In this document: one piece after another, positions 1-12,860 of the stretch
Numbering within the stretch: position 1 is the first letter of the stretch
Layout of the letters: each line of letters opens with the position of its first letter
Assembly: GCA_011033025.1 (NCBI GenBank)
Contig: WFMF01000365.1
Span: 115,515-179,514 of the forward strand
Source of the DNA: Beroe forskalii
Lineage: Eukaryota; Ctenophora; Nuda; Beroida; Beroidae
Direction: 5' to 3'
DNA length: 64,000 nucleotides
Position numbers and translations under genes: made by a program
The notes under the pieces: model-generated
The model's database searches: none
What the model was told of the DNA's origin: nothing
Seen by the model: the letters and a program-made list of their open reading frames with translations, nothing else

Positions 1-1
1 A

Positions 2-1075
2 GTAGAAGTAACGTATCATTCCGATTTCTCTGACTCAGAAGAAATCCATTACATTGAGTGTGATGTAGATTCAGATGCATCGTCCAATGCTGAGTGCCAT
101 CTTATGGACATTTGTGATATCTCCGATTTAGCTGATAACCATGGTGATGTTACTTTATTGGCAGAGCAAGATTATGAATTTGAGGGGAGTGCTATTTCGT
201 TGGATGTCAACGGCCCCGCCCTTGACGGTAGTGACGTTTCTCTTGACATTCAAGCCTCAAAAGAGTTCTCCAAGAATTTGTTGTCTTCTCCTGAACATCA
301 AACTCAAGACAATCTCGTTCAAGATAATTTAAACTGCCAACAAACCACACAGAATGGGTCTAATTCTGCTCCTCCTGCTCCTCCTGGAGTTAGCCTCGCT
401 GATTCTGCTGGATCCTCCTGTCGCTCCAGCATTGTAGATGATCTCTTAGAGCTGTATTCTCGGTCCTCTGATGAGCTGAAGGAGAATGTAGAGCCATCTC
501 CACCTCAAATTAATCAACACAATGGTACGCTTCTTCAAGCCCCCACAGAACATAACGTCGAATTCAGTGTTACCCCAGATTCTGATGAAATGTTCCTCTC
601 GTGTAGTCCCACTTCAGAGTACTTTGCTGATGCCCAGTCCTACCGAACATTCCACACTCCTCAAGGAAGCATCGCATCTGCTTCTGTGCTGTCTGGGTAC
701 TTTGACTGTAACGGAAAAGACAAACCAAGTCCAATGGACTCAAGACACAGCATCACCCACCCTATCTCCTCTCCCGAACCTAAGCCAGATACTTCGTACG
801 GTGCTGCGTACGACGACTGCGACAGTTCTGACTCTGATACGTCGGAATCTGATGCTTCTGACACCGAGACTCTGTCTGGGAAGCATCGGAAACTGTGTCG
901 CAGACTCAAGCGGCTGGGTGGGTGTTTCCAGACAGATCGGCACGGGAATATCATTGACTTGGAGTGCGATGCTCAGTCCGGCAGACCGGTCTACGAGATC
1001 AAGTTACCCTGCATCTCGGAGGAGGACGAAGGAGAAGATACGTCATCCGAGCAGATTAACAAGTCCATGCCTAAC
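2..1075 (+). CDS. Acidic Ser-rich protein, 3' part of an exon open to the left edge
   Basis: The frame is open from base 2 with no stop before the first Met at 104, so this is the inner or 3' part of a coding exon whose start lies outside the window. The peptide is rich in Ser, Asp and Glu, with acidic clusters (SDSDTSESDASDTE, EEDEGEDTSSE) and no recognisable fold. A basic patch, KHRKLCRRLKRLGGCF, lies near its end. A good donor follows at 1076 (AAC|GTGAG) at codon phase 0; without splicing the frame stops at 1177. It is on the same strand as, and just before, the coiled-coil/PDZ exons, so it is probably the N-terminal half of that protein. However, the next visible acceptor (2113) needs phase 1, so a small exon is missing between them or these are two genes. 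I do not recognise the family. Confidence 0.6.
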
Positions 1076-2113
1076 GTGAGTTGTCTCACAAAGCACCTCC
1101 AATTGTACCTTCTCTTTTTTCTTGCAAAAAACGGAGATTCGTCTCCAAAAGCACCGAACTTTCCTCAATCTTATTAGCAGCTTCTTTGACTCTATCTTTT
1201 CTACATGGAGATGATCACTGGAACAATGATTTTTTGATGCATGTAGATGATTGATCACCCAACATACATGTTGAATTCTCCATGAAAATCATCTATCATT
1301 TAACTTTCATCCAAATCATACATTTATGTTAAGGCATAATTATGATCAATTGAAAAGAAAATTCATGTTATGTCCATTGCATATAAATGTTTTCATCAAT
1401 CGCTGCCAAGGAGCCTCAGTGTAATACTCTCAACTATCAAATTTCTCATAGTAATATCCATGCCCGAAATTTGTATTATTACATAATGCATATCAGGTAC
1501 ATTGCAGTACCTAAAACCACTTTCAAACATCCTCCCGAAGCCTCAGATCCTTCCACCACACACTACACAGAATCCACCATGTTTTTAATTTGATATTACA
1601 GCCCCTGTTGCATGTCTCATGTTTCGGAACACCAAGTCATGGCATGCCACCTGTCACCTGGATGCCACCTGTCACCCAGGTGTCAGCACCAAGGTGTCTA
1701 GCTCTCCAGACCACTGCTAGCATTCACTGGTAGCTTGGGTGTAAAGAGATCCCTGGCATGTTTCGGGATACACTAATTTCTACGAATTATATAGAAGTTG
1801 CACCTCATCGTGTACAGATCATTTCGATTATTGTTGATTAACACGATATTTCACTACGACTCTTAACATTTTCTCTTAACTAACCAATCGAGCTCTTCTT
1901 CCTCACGGGAAAATTAGATTTGGGTGGCACTAAGGTGGCTTTGCTCGAATGTTGCCATGCGGATGGATAGCTATAATTTACTAAATTCTGGTCTTTTTAC
2001 GTCCTCACCTCAGCACCTCGGCTTACATTCATCCCACAATGGCACAGGACCAAAAGGTTAATTTGACTTTGTGTTCCTTTGCTTCTTCTTATTATTATTA
2101 TAATTATTGATAG

Positions 2114-5068
2114 CTGCTCCGTCTGCCATGAGCACGTCGCCCCCCGCCATCCCAGCCACCAAAGCCACTCTGGAAGTGAGGTCGCCCAAGGGGAAACGCC
2201 GACCCATCGATGTTGACATAGTCGTAAAAGTACCCCCTTCCCCTCAGGCTGACTTGAAGCGGCAGTATAAAAACCTGCTGGCTGAGATTGAGGAAACGAA
2301 GCCTAAACTCAGGCAACTTGAAGTCCTTCAATCAGAGGTTCCTATTTCAATGAATATTTGACTTCTTTACTTTTTAATTTATTTGAATTTATTTGCTACT
2401 GCTTTCCTATTACCGTCAGTAAGCATGATTCATGAGGTAATGAACTCATGAATTTACACTGCTGTCAGTTCTATGAATGATGACTGATAATTACCATTTC
2501 TCAGTTGACGTCGATGCAGAAAGCATACCATGATCTGAAGGAACAGGCTCTACGAATGAGCATCGAGCAGGATGCACAGAAATCTCAGATTGAAGATGAG
2601 ATACAGAAGCTAAAGATATCCAATCAGGATCTCATGAAGAAGACTAAGGTATGACAAATTTCAATTACATCTGCTAGAGCTTCAATAATGCTTCAGTTAG
2701 TTATAAAAATTTCAGTTTCATATTCTGCTATCATTATTCATGTATTCATTTAAACATGTTAAAGAAGCAGTGTGTTGCTCAATTTTTGCTCCCTTCATGA
2801 AAATTGTCGTTCATGTTGCAGGATAACAAGGCTGAAGCTGTAGTGTCCACCATCATGGAACTTGAGAAGTTGTATAGCAACAGGATAGCAGCTCTGGAGA
2901 AGGCGTTACAACAGAAAGATGGGATGGTCAAAGATTTGGAGGAGCAGAACAAAAACATGATGACATACTATGTTGATTCGTATGTGATGATCAAATTTGA
3001 TACCAACGTGTTCTCTGAACTCTGAAGACATAGATTGTGCAACATAGCAGACGAAACAGTGAATTATCGTACAGCCAGTGATGAAAATTGAAAATATATT
3101 AAAGGAATTATCAAAATAATGGAAGCTATGATATCAATATCATACTCATCCTTCCCTCCACCCAGATGACGCAGCTGAACGTAACGAGGCGGCAGTCTGT
3201 ACAGCTGGAGACAGCTAACCAGCTCCTCCACAAGCGGAATGAGGTGCTGGCAGTGGAGAAGCAGGACGGGGAGATCAACCCCGCCCTCTACTTCGACTCT
3301 GACGATGAGAGACTTGCCCTACTCGCTAAACAGGTACTGACGTACTGTCACTGATGGGAAGTACTGAGGGGACTGAGAAATAATGTAAGAGAGGGTTAGA
3401 AGGCAGATTTTGAGGCAATTTGAGCTTTGGTGAAGTGGTTACAGTCATGTCAGTTACTGTTCGGCTAAATCTGTCGGTACTGATCAGCTACCGGTCTGGC
3501 TGTCAATTGCTACATTCCTCATTTCAATCAGTACTCCTCACTAAACCATTCTCCGGCAGTGCGATGCTCTCCAACAGACGGTATCCTCTCTGGAAGGTAC
3601 CCTCATGTTGAGGGTCAAGGAGCTCAATGAGACTTACGAGGACTTGGACACCAACAGATCTGATCTGCGTGTTGCAGAGGTAAGAGTGTAGTGTTTTGGC
3701 CACTGTGACAACAATTTTCTCTACTCAGGTCTCAATGTCAATCTGTCAATTTCCGAATGTACTGGTCCTATAAGCAGGCTTAAAGAAATTTTCAATAATT
3801 ATGATAATTTTCAATAATTATGATATGTTCCAATCGCCCCAATTGTAATAACTATCAATCTTAGGCGTGCCTTAGTTTAAATCTTAAGAGCTTCCCCTCC
3901 AACTCGCATAATATCCATCATCTAGGTTGCCCGTATTGAGGCTGAAGCCCAACTTGACGTCAACAAAAGGGAAGTCTCACGTTTGCAAACAGTCAACGAG
4001 GAATTTGCTGAAGAAATCAAGCAGAAAATAGCTGAGAATGGTAAACTGGAACAGGACAATCGGCATATAAACGAAACCATCGAATCTCTCCAACTAGAAT
4101 ATGATGATAGCAAGGCAAGGGTTGCAAGGCTGGAAAATGCTCTGCTTGCCCAAGAAAAAGGTCTGGAAGCCATCAAGAACTCTGAGAAGTCTGCAAAGGG
4201 CGAGCTAACTAACATCGAGAAGGAGCTGGAACTAACCAACCAGAAGCTACGGAAGAAGGATGAAGAGTGCAGGAAGTTGAAGAAAGAAGTGGACAAGGCT
4301 AAGAAGGGGAGCAGTATGTACAACCTGTGCAATGTCCTGAAACCTGGTGAAACCCTCGAACTGGTGTCAGTTGACCTGCCCTCCATCACCTCCCAGATTC
4401 CCAGAGGAATCACGCTGAAGGAGGGCCAACACGGAGTCGTCATAGACTCTGTGGAGGCTAACAGTTCAGCTGGAAAGACACATCGTCTTCTGTCTGGAGA
4501 CAGGGTAGTTGAGATTAATCTCAATGACGTTTCCAACGCTGTGTTCGACGTGGTGCGGCGGGAGATTGAGTCTGTGCGGGCCATGCAGCTGGTAGTGGCC
4601 AGGGTGGCACCAGATGTCCGGGTGGAGAGCAAGCTGCGGGCTGACGCACTCAAAGACCAGATCAAAGCCATGGTAATCGACCTGGACAGGACCACGAAAC
4701 ATTGTCAGGAACTGCAGGCCGAAGCAGCCCATCTGAAGGACGACTTGGCAGGTGTGAAGGCAAAGCAGAAGAGTGAGATGAGCTCCAGGGATAACATGAA
4801 GATGGCAGAAGAGCTGCAGAACCTAAAGGCTCTCCTGGCACAGAAAGATCAGTACATGAAGACACTGGAAACGACAGTGAAGTCTAAGAACGAGTTACTG
4901 GTGACTCTGGAAATGGACAGTCATCGCACTCCCCGGTCCACGCCCAACTCTTCAATCCACCAGTCCAGCTTCAGTCCTGGACTCAGTAGCTCAGTGAGAG
5001 ACGTTAGGTCTCCGACACAGATCAAGATTAAAGAGGTCAAGGAACCTGCGGAGGATATCAACCGATAA
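2114..5068 (+). CDS. Coiled-coil and PDZ-domain protein, C-terminal exons
   Basis: Seven exons: 2114-2337, 2505-2648, 2822-2971, 3166-3333, 3560-3679, 3926-5068, with the possible upstream exon ending at 1075. All internal junctions visible here are GT-AG and phase 0. Residues encoded from about 2250 to 4310 are heptad-rich coiled coil (LKRQYKNLLAEIEETKPKL, LENALLAQEKGLEAIKNSEK). A PDZ-like domain follows at about 4342-4605 (LELVSVDL, GVVIDSVEANSSAGK, LLSGDRVVEINLNDVSN). A second coiled coil and a Ser/Thr/Pro tail end at TAA 5066-5068. The order coiled coil, PDZ, coiled coil suggests a membrane-associated scaffold; that is inference and I cannot name an orthologue. The acceptor at 2113 does not match the phase of the donor at 1076. 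An alternative start is the ATG at 2128, which would make this a separate gene or promoter isoform. Confidence 0.75.
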
Positions 5069-8000
5069 TCGGAAACGATTATTAACTAAGCGTGATGGCG
5101 CTAGGATACCACAAAACTGTTTTTATTGGGCCACGAAGAAGACGTGGCGCACAATGAATTATGACGTAATTTGCAATTGATTTGAATCTTTTTTAAAGTT
5201 TAAGCACATATCAAGCATGCCCAAATTTCCTGCTGTAAATTTAGTTAGAAAACCTTATGATCGGTTATTTTAGAAGCAGTGATAAACAGTTTCAGACTAT
5301 TCAACTTCAGTATCACATCCTCAGTTTGTTGTTACAGTGAATCACTATGAGTGTCTAAGGCACATGATTTGAAGTGTATGATAAACATGTAACATATCTA
5401 ATTTAAGATAACATGAATGTTTTTCATTGTCCCTACACGTCTTATCTTATGCTGCAAGAATATCTTTTTTATGTCTGTTCCTATGACTTTGCTTTTCCAA
5501 AGAGCTACAAATGAGGGTGCCCCACTGAGCCTTGAATCAATTTTTCATTCCCAAGATAATCATAAAGTATACCATTGCATTTTAGGTGATGACAATAAGA
5601 TTTCACTGGCCATCTTGTCGCCCTCAACTCTCAGATATCTGGAAATGACACCGGAACCCGGTGTCCTGAATATGACTCTTCATTAAAGGTTCTTCAAGGA
5701 TCATGCCTTCTCCTTGCAATGAAGGACTCAAGAAATGGTATTTATACCGTGATATAGAAATTTCAACGCTTATTATAACTGTTGACGGCCTATTATCTGT
5801 TATTCTAACTGTGTCATCTTGATCGGCCACCTTGAATGTGACACTTATTGACATGCAATATCCTCCACGCCCTCTTTTTCACTCTCACTCCAGGGCTTTA
5901 CGATTTTCAGTTTGTTTACCTCTCTTGTTTTCTCTTGTAAATTCTCCTTCTTCATCGTATCTCATAAAAGTTTTATCGAGATGGGCCGTTTATGCTTCGC
6001 TGTTTGAAGATCATCATCAATGATCAGGCTTCATTTGATTCATCGAACAAAACATATTGGACTCTTATTCAGCAGTTTTCTTTAAAACTCGAGATTTTGT
6101 TTTCACTTGCGAAATGAAGGACTCAGGCCTTCAGTTGCCTCATTTGACTTAGCAACTGATTTAAATTTTACATCACTTACGTCAGCATATTTTACTGTCG
6201 CCTAGAGTTTACGATTCGGAAGTTCACAATTCGATCTTCTAATGCCAGCTGGCAGCAAAATTTGACCACTTAATTGGATGAGGTTTCGATAATTAATTAA
6301 TTGGATTTGACTGAGTAAGTAACGTCTGATCAATTTGGTGCATGCCTCTTCAAGGTTTCTAGAGGAGTATGGGAGCATAAGATTGCAGAGTAATTTAATC
6401 TTGTGTTTGGTCAATGATAGTTACTAAAATGGTTGATGAAAGGCGTTTCATCCCATCAATTATTTCTAAAACACACAGTATGGGGACCATGATGGGTGAT
6501 GTAATTGTGCCCTTTCACAGTTCTAAACTCAAAAGTTGCTACGTAAGTCTGACGTCAGTTGGTGAAGAATCTTCACAGTGGTGTTACCATGGTTACCAAA
6601 ATTAGAACCTTCACAGAATACCCGCCATATTTTCCGCTATTCAAATAATACACAAATGAGGGGTCCCTGAGATGTTCGTAGGAGCACAATCCGCAGTGAA
6701 AATGAGAAACGTTACCCCTCCTCTGGTGTAATTTATTCCCGAACACTTTTCCCATGATGGTCCTGCATTTGAAGTTTTGAAATATGTCAGCAACGCTCAG
6801 TATCACTATCCATCACTCCCATTCCCAATATCTCCGAGTGTTTTCTAATTTCCTTGTTACCAGTGTAGCCTGAAGTTCTTTCCTCCATCTTGTCCCGGTT
6901 TAAAACTCTAATGCTCTGCGAATAAACCAATATCTAACCCAACATCCTGGATGAGAAGATGTCATGTTGGTTTATAGGACAGAGGTAGAGGCTGGAGCTA
7001 ACACAATGACTAGATAAATACCCGGCCGCTTGTTATCTCGCCCCGCCCTGCTGTGTTCAAGCCTTGCTCCAACAGTAGACGGTTTAGAATGACGTCATTG
7101 TCAAGGCTTAGAATGGCGAATTGACTTGTCGGAAGACTGCCTTTTGTTGTGTTTGTAGCATACCTAACGCACATTGTGATTGGTGTTTGACCTCGTTCCT
7201 CTCCGCAGTAAATTCACCCAGATGATCGCTAATCTAATTCTATTTGAACTATAGTTGCTGCAGCCACTCAGTGTCAGTGGGTCGGTCACGTGATCAGGTC
7301 ACGTGACTTGTTTCAAATGTGGTATTGGAAGTTGGAACAGACAAGCACAGTGAAAGTTCGCAGGTAGCGGTTTTGACTGGGATTGGCATTATTTTACTAT
7401 CTCAAACTAAATACGCGATAGGTTTCTCTTTCGGATAATTGTGATTTAATCCTGAGTTTTTCCATGTACAGCTGTTCATTAGCTTGCCAGCTTGGCCATC
7501 CTTCCTGATGATAGGGTAGCGGTAAGATTGAGATATGGATCAGCTATTTATAATTTAGAAAAAATACATCTTCAGTCAATACAGTGAAACTTTATTATGT
7601 CTTGAATCCAATGCTTGTGATACGACGTATGAATCCAAAGACTGTTGGGCGTGAGCAAAAACCGAAAACGCCTGGCTTCACCAGACCTAAGACCACTTAC
7701 AAGGCTTAGAATTACAATTGGGCGAAATAATGGAATTTTAATTGAAATTTGATTGGGTATGCCATTGTGATGTTCACTGGGTGCAGCGGGCCTGTGAAAG
7801 TCAATTAGTGCTAATTAAGGGCATGGACGCTAATTCAGATTGGGCTGCGAACGTAATTGCAGTCACAAAACACGATGGAAGACAGATGACTTGATAATAT
7901 CGACAACACTCAAAAAACATGGAAAAAAAGAAAAACAAAATATTTCAACTTATCGCCCATCCAAATTTAACCATGTTTCTTTAATAAAGCCATTGTGGCC

Positions 8001-8779
8001 CGATGTTGGATTAAAAATCAACTTTCCTCATTCTATTCATTGTTTTATTTATTCATTTCTCTATTCATATTTTTGTGATTTCCTAATCTCTTGACGTCAC
8101 ACAGGTTAGAAAATGGTTCAAGTCAAGGCTGATCTACACTCCACTGACTGCACCTGTCTGATGACGAAATGTTATTGTTTTGATGACGAATCTCAGCCGC
8201 GGTTTTTAAAAAGCGTAATCTCACTGGCTGGCCCTGAAGACTTAACCCCTGAGTTTCCCTCAAACTCACCATTGTGTGTGTGCGGACCACTGGGGTTGGC
8301 AGGTGTTTTTGTGTGACTCGTGTTTGAGAGGAATCTCTACATGAAGAGATGACAGTAATTCGTCATCAAATCACCGCTTAAAACCCTGATAATGACGTCA
8401 CTCTCAGTTGCCTGCCATCCCTTTGAAACCGCCACTCACTCGATCAGACCGACCGGAGCTGGAGAGATATGTCGCCACAAGTTACGTGTTCCCACGCTCA
8501 CTCTTTGTTTCCATTCACATCGGCAATGTTTTGATACATTCCCACGTGTCACGACCCTGACAAGCGACAACTATTTCAAAACATTCCTTCAATCGGGTTC
8601 CTCCGATGGGAATTACTTTGTTTCACAAATGTAATTCCCAGGAGTACCTCGATTTAGTTGTAAATGTTTTCAATCATTTACCAACGAGATTTTTTGGGAT
8701 TGGATCAAGAATTGACACCTAAAACCGCTGCCCTCATTTTTTGTAAAATTATCAGTTTGAGTGGAAATTACGGCGTGAG
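5069..8779. other. Gene-free interval between the PDZ gene and the SIX gene
   Basis: AT-rich DNA with only short scattered open frames that lack codon bias or splice partners. It holds the 3' UTR of the upstream gene and probable distal control DNA of the SIX gene. Two overlapping CACGTG-type E-box palindromes stand out at about 7286-7305 (GGTCACGTGATCAGGTCACGTGAC). No RNA gene or mobile element was recognised. Confidence 0.6.
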
Positions 8780-9007
8780 AGGAAGGTCACGTGTTCGCGC
8801 CTCTCCGGGAGACCCAGTCACGTGACCCAACCATCGGTAATCAGTTTATAAACATTAGCCATCAGGGCGTCAAGCTCTTCTACCTCTCTCTACGTGACGT
8901 CAGCCCTCGTTTGATCATTCTACTACCTGCTTGACTTGGTTTGCGCTGCAGTTCTCCCTCTCCGACAAGTCAATTACTGAGCTCCGGTTATTACTCTCTG
9001 CGGCATA
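8780..9007 (+). promoter_or_regulatory. Putative promoter of the SIX gene
   Basis: Two CACGTG E-boxes (about 8787 and 8819, each as TCACGTG) lie upstream of a TATA-like stretch, TTTATAAA, at about 8843, roughly 160 bases before the ATG at 9008. The leader contains ACGTGACGTCAG at about 8892, close to a CRE/ATF half-palindrome. The same E-box type recurs near 7290. E-boxes of this form bind bHLH-zip factors in animals; use here is inferred. Confidence 0.4.
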
Positions 9008-11486
9008 ATGACGTATGAAGATTCCGGGCCCCCTGTGCCCACTCCGGAAACCTGTGAGTTTCAGCTTCACGGTCTGGACATGCCCTTCCCACCTGCTGCA
9101 GTGTCCAGTTCTTGCTCCTACAGCATGTCTCCGAATGGGGAGTCCGTGTCCCCTAAAGAGGAACCTATCAGCTCCCCTTACGCCGTGGATTACACCCCCT
9201 ACCTCAACACCTCGCCTGCCGGCTCTCTGGAGATGTCTCAGCTGTCGCTGTCTGAAGCTCCGAACATCTCAGCAGCAAGCTGCTTCTACTCCCCCACTGG
9301 TTCTCCTAACCAGCCTCAGTCCTCTCACACCACCAGCCCTCCCTTCCTCACCTCCTCACCCTGCCCTCCTGCCTTCCTCACCTCCACCTCACCCTGCCCT
9401 CCTCCCTACATCACCACCTCCTATCAGACAGGGAACTTCTACCAGACTTCCACCTACCCACCCTTTACACCCACCCAGATGGTACCCAACTGCAAGGTAG
9501 AGCCCTCTTGTGAGGTGGGCTACCAACCCATCAACCTCCCCACCAAACCAGACCTCTCTCAGCTGATACCCCAGTGCAAAGTGGAGCCTGCATCCTATGG
9601 AGTGGGCTACCGACCCAACTGCCTGCTCACCAAAGCAGAACCCACCCAAATGTTGCCCACTAACCAGTTTAAGATAGAGCCGCCGTGTGGGTTCGCACCC
9701 TCCTGGGCCTACAACGGGTGGTATCCCACTTTACAGCAGTTCGGGGCGAACCAGAGTGCCGTAGTGGAACAGATCAACCAGTGGGTTAAGAACGGGGATA
9801 TTAAGGAGCTGGTGGGTCTGGTGGAGTCCCTCTACCCCCACTCACCTCTAGAGGACGAGGCTATCAGCAGAGCGAGGGTGGAGGTCAAGTTCTACCTGGG
9901 ACAGTACCAAGAGGTAGGTTCCTTTGTTTGTTTGTTTGTTTGTTTGTTTGTTTGTTTGTTTATCGTTCCAGTGAGTTTGATTTCTCAATAGACGGGCGTG
10001 CTGAACACATCTTCATCTTCTACGAAATGTTTGGTTTGGCGTTGGAACGCATAACTTCAATTAAATTCAAATCAAAATGATTATTTGAAGCCTTATCAAA
10101 TTGACATGGGGATGAAAATTATTTGAGAAATTTATAGGACGTTTATTTTGATGGATAACTATTGACTGCATTGATAAAGATCAAAAGGGGTGTGTACCAG
10201 GTCAAATTTGGCTAAAGAAATGCAAACCTGGCTTATTCAAATGATAATATGCCCGGTGCAATCGAAAATGTTCGAATTTCCTCCCAAAACACCTCAAATA
10301 TATTCTAAAAATCTTGATTTATTTGCCTCTTAACATAATTTTGCGTATTTATGATAAATACGTGATTCCTCCTTTTTCTTTTCGGTGTATTTAATGCTAT
10401 TGGGTGGCGGTATTACTCCCATTCAAATTGACAACCCTACATTTTAACTGCCCCATACCGGCACATGGTAAATTAGGTTGGCGGGTCCTTAGCCCGAATA
10501 TTTTATGCTTGTTTGGGCGCATCTGCTGCTGACACCCGTCTATTTTTAACATCCACATTCGAATTACTGAGCAACCCTGGTGCAAATAATATATTTACCG
10601 TAAATGCTAACGGGCTTTATCTTGTTTTTCAGGTTTTCAAGCTGCTACTGTCTCGAGAGTACAGTCAGCAGTTCCACGAGGAAATGCAGGAAAAGTGGTG
10701 GAAATCTCACTACAACCAGACTGAGTGGATGAAGGGTCGCACTCTTACTGCTGTGGACAGGTACACTCATTGGAGCTGCATGTTTTTTTCAGTTTTCGTT
10801 GCAAATGCAATCTTCTCTGCAGAGCTGTTTTTCATGTAATTTTGAAACAATTTGTACCTTGGTTATTGGTTTTGTTAAATACGTTGTTGGGAAGTATTTG
10901 ACGATATCTAACTTATCTTATCCACATCGTAATAGTCATGTGACGTTATTTACTATTACAAATTCAACATTTCCAGATTATCTCAACTCCTCTCCCTGAA
11001 CAGGTATAGGCTCCGTAAGAAGTTCCCTGCTCCCAGGACAATCTGGGATGGAGACGAGAAGTCCTACTGTTTCAAGGGAAAGTCTCGGAACTGTCTCAAG
11101 GACTTCTACGAGACCAACCAGTACCCCTCCCCGGCAGGTGCGTAGATACCGTCCGAATCGAATGATCGTGTTTGATTTTGTGAATCGATACTCTTGAATT
11201 CTACTAAAAGATAGGGCGGCAATAGGAAAAGGGCATGCCGTTGCTTATATAGCGACAAGCCGTTATCAGTTCTACCCCAAGTTCCTCCTGCACATCATCA
11301 TTCAGTCCATTTATTTGTGGATTTATAATCGAATTTTCAGAAAAACAAGACTTAGCAGACAAAAGTGGTCTCACAGTGACCCAAGTCAGTAACTGGTTCA
11401 AGAACAGGCGTCAGAGAGACCGAATGACCGCTAAGCAGATGTGTGGGAGTCTCCAATCTCGCGAATTCAATCGGTACACGGACTGA
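9008..11486 (+). CDS. SIX-class homeobox transcription factor
   Basis: Four exons: 9008-9913, 10633-10760, 11004-11137, 11341-11486; phases match and give 437 residues. Residues 1-245 are a Ser/Pro/Thr-rich extension. The SIX domain runs from about 248 to 352, and the homeodomain from about 356 to 415 with recognition helix [13 protein letters not shown] and the family motif [20 protein letters not shown]. Only 20 residues follow. SIX proteins bind DNA in the nucleus and use the SIX domain to recruit Eyes-absent cofactors. SYCFK and VSNWFK fit SIX1/2 or SIX4/5 rather than SIX3/6 (which usually have VGNWFK), but the SIX domain is divergent and I do not assign a subfamily. The N-terminal extension before the SIX domain is unusual, since SIX1/2 proteins begin almost directly with that domain. 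The start is the first ATG after the promoter and keeps the whole exon open. Confidence 0.9.
9923..9961 (+). repeat. (TTTG)n microsatellite in SIX intron 1
   Basis: About nine TTTG units start nine bases after the exon 1 donor. Read-through would add a Val/Cys/Leu/Phe tail, so the long open frame here is not coding. Confidence 0.9.
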
Positions 11487-11554
11487 ACTCCCGCAACCAC
11501 ACATGCCTCAATAATGCAATTCATTGGATGCAGTGCCTTTGAAGCTGAATGATG

Positions 11555-11560
11555 AATAAA
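11555..11560 (+). terminator. SIX polyadenylation signal
   Basis: AATAAA lies 69 bases after the stop codon. The left arm of the inverted duplication begins nine bases later. Confidence 0.6.
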
Positions 11561-12351
11561 CGATTGGGCTTTAGGTCAGGATATTGTAACGGAAGTGTTT
11601 CATATTTTGTTTACTTTGTGGATACAAACAATAAATGAATAGCTTTAGCCTAAGTGAATGAGAGTTGAGATCTCTATTTAGATGTCAAATTCATATGGGT
11701 AACAAGATCGTTTTTTAATCATTTTCACGCTAAGTTAAAGTAGCCATTCTCAATAAGCATTCCAGAGGTGTCGCCACGGTGTCTGAAATTTCCACAAACT
11801 GCCATTTGTACGTGCGTGATACTGATTTAAAAGTATATTCATGTACTTATACTTATAGTCGATGGCGCCGCTCGATCGTAAATTTCATTTTCAGAATGGT
11901 TCTCATTTTGTCGAAGTTGCGACACTTCTGTTGTTTTTCATTTTTAGACCAATTGAATTGTGAATTTATTGACATCAGACAAACATCACTAGACTGCTTT
12001 TCGTCCTGATTGCTTATCCTCATTCACATTGAGAAAGTGCAGTGGCTGGGTACTATAGTGATTCAACAGCGATTCTCGACCGTTGACTATCAGTTATAGG
12101 TTTGAATTCGCCGAATCTGTGAACTGTGCTTATATTTTTCGTCTGATTTCATTTCTACCTTTTTTTCTAGATTTTATTGTTGAGTATTCATAATCATATT
12201 GATAATTGTTTATGTTCTGATCACTTATATTTTTGTTTTAATTTTAACAACTTACATCATTGATTTTCTGCGTTGATTATGATCGTTCGCGTTTTCAATG
12301 TGGACTGTGGAATTCTGATTCATGGTTGTGAATATCACTATCAGCGCAGCT

Positions 12352-12860
12352 GCAGCGTGGTTTACACTTTACCGTTGCTAAGCGGCAAGCGCGCGTAGGT
12401 GTGAGTACGCGTTTCCCTTACGGGACACCGTGTTGGAGAAGTGCGCCGCGCGCGAGCCTCGACGGACGTTGCCCCGTCTATTTCTTCTGACTGGATGGGC
12501 GAGGTTGCAAAGTGACGTCCAAATGTGGAACGTTGCGCCGCGCGCGAGGGTAGGGTAACATCCTACGAGCGCGAGCCACACAGGGATATACGTCTTTTGT
12601 AACGTCTTTTTTGGATATACGTCTTTTTTAACCTTTACCTTGCTAAACACGTATATCCCTGTCTGTCTGCGTTTTGCTAAACACGTATATCCCTGTGTGG
12701 CTCGCGCGGCGCGTAAACACACCTATGCGGGCTTAAGAAACCTTTGCCAGACGTTGCCCCGACTCTGCGAGTCGGGGCGCGCGCGCGAGGGGGCCAGGCA
12801 ACGCCTGGCAAGGAAACCTTTGCCACGCACTTCTCCTTGCTAAACACGTATACCCTTGTT
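12352..12860. repeat. CpG-rich module cluster, left arm
   Basis: An island of CGCGCG runs in AT-rich DNA, made of shuffled short modules. ACACGTATATCCCTGT occurs twice directly and again in reverse form (ACAGGGATATACGT). A longer module with GCGCGCGAGGGTAGGGTAAC and CAAATGTGGAACGTTGCGC (about 12500-12570) recurs twice in the right arm at 61945-62200 in the opposite sense. No open frame has codon bias. It is probably non-autonomous transposon debris; the family is unknown. Confidence 0.6.

Noticed and set aside
1076..1177. C-terminal extension of the first exon to the stop at 1177
   Set aside because: A strong donor (AACGTGAG) lies at 1076 and the composition changes sharply after it, so it was treated as intron.
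12378..12843. Open frames of about 65-115 residues in the GC-rich module cluster
   Set aside because: They overlap on both strands, follow the CGCGCG repeats, and are not preserved between the arms.
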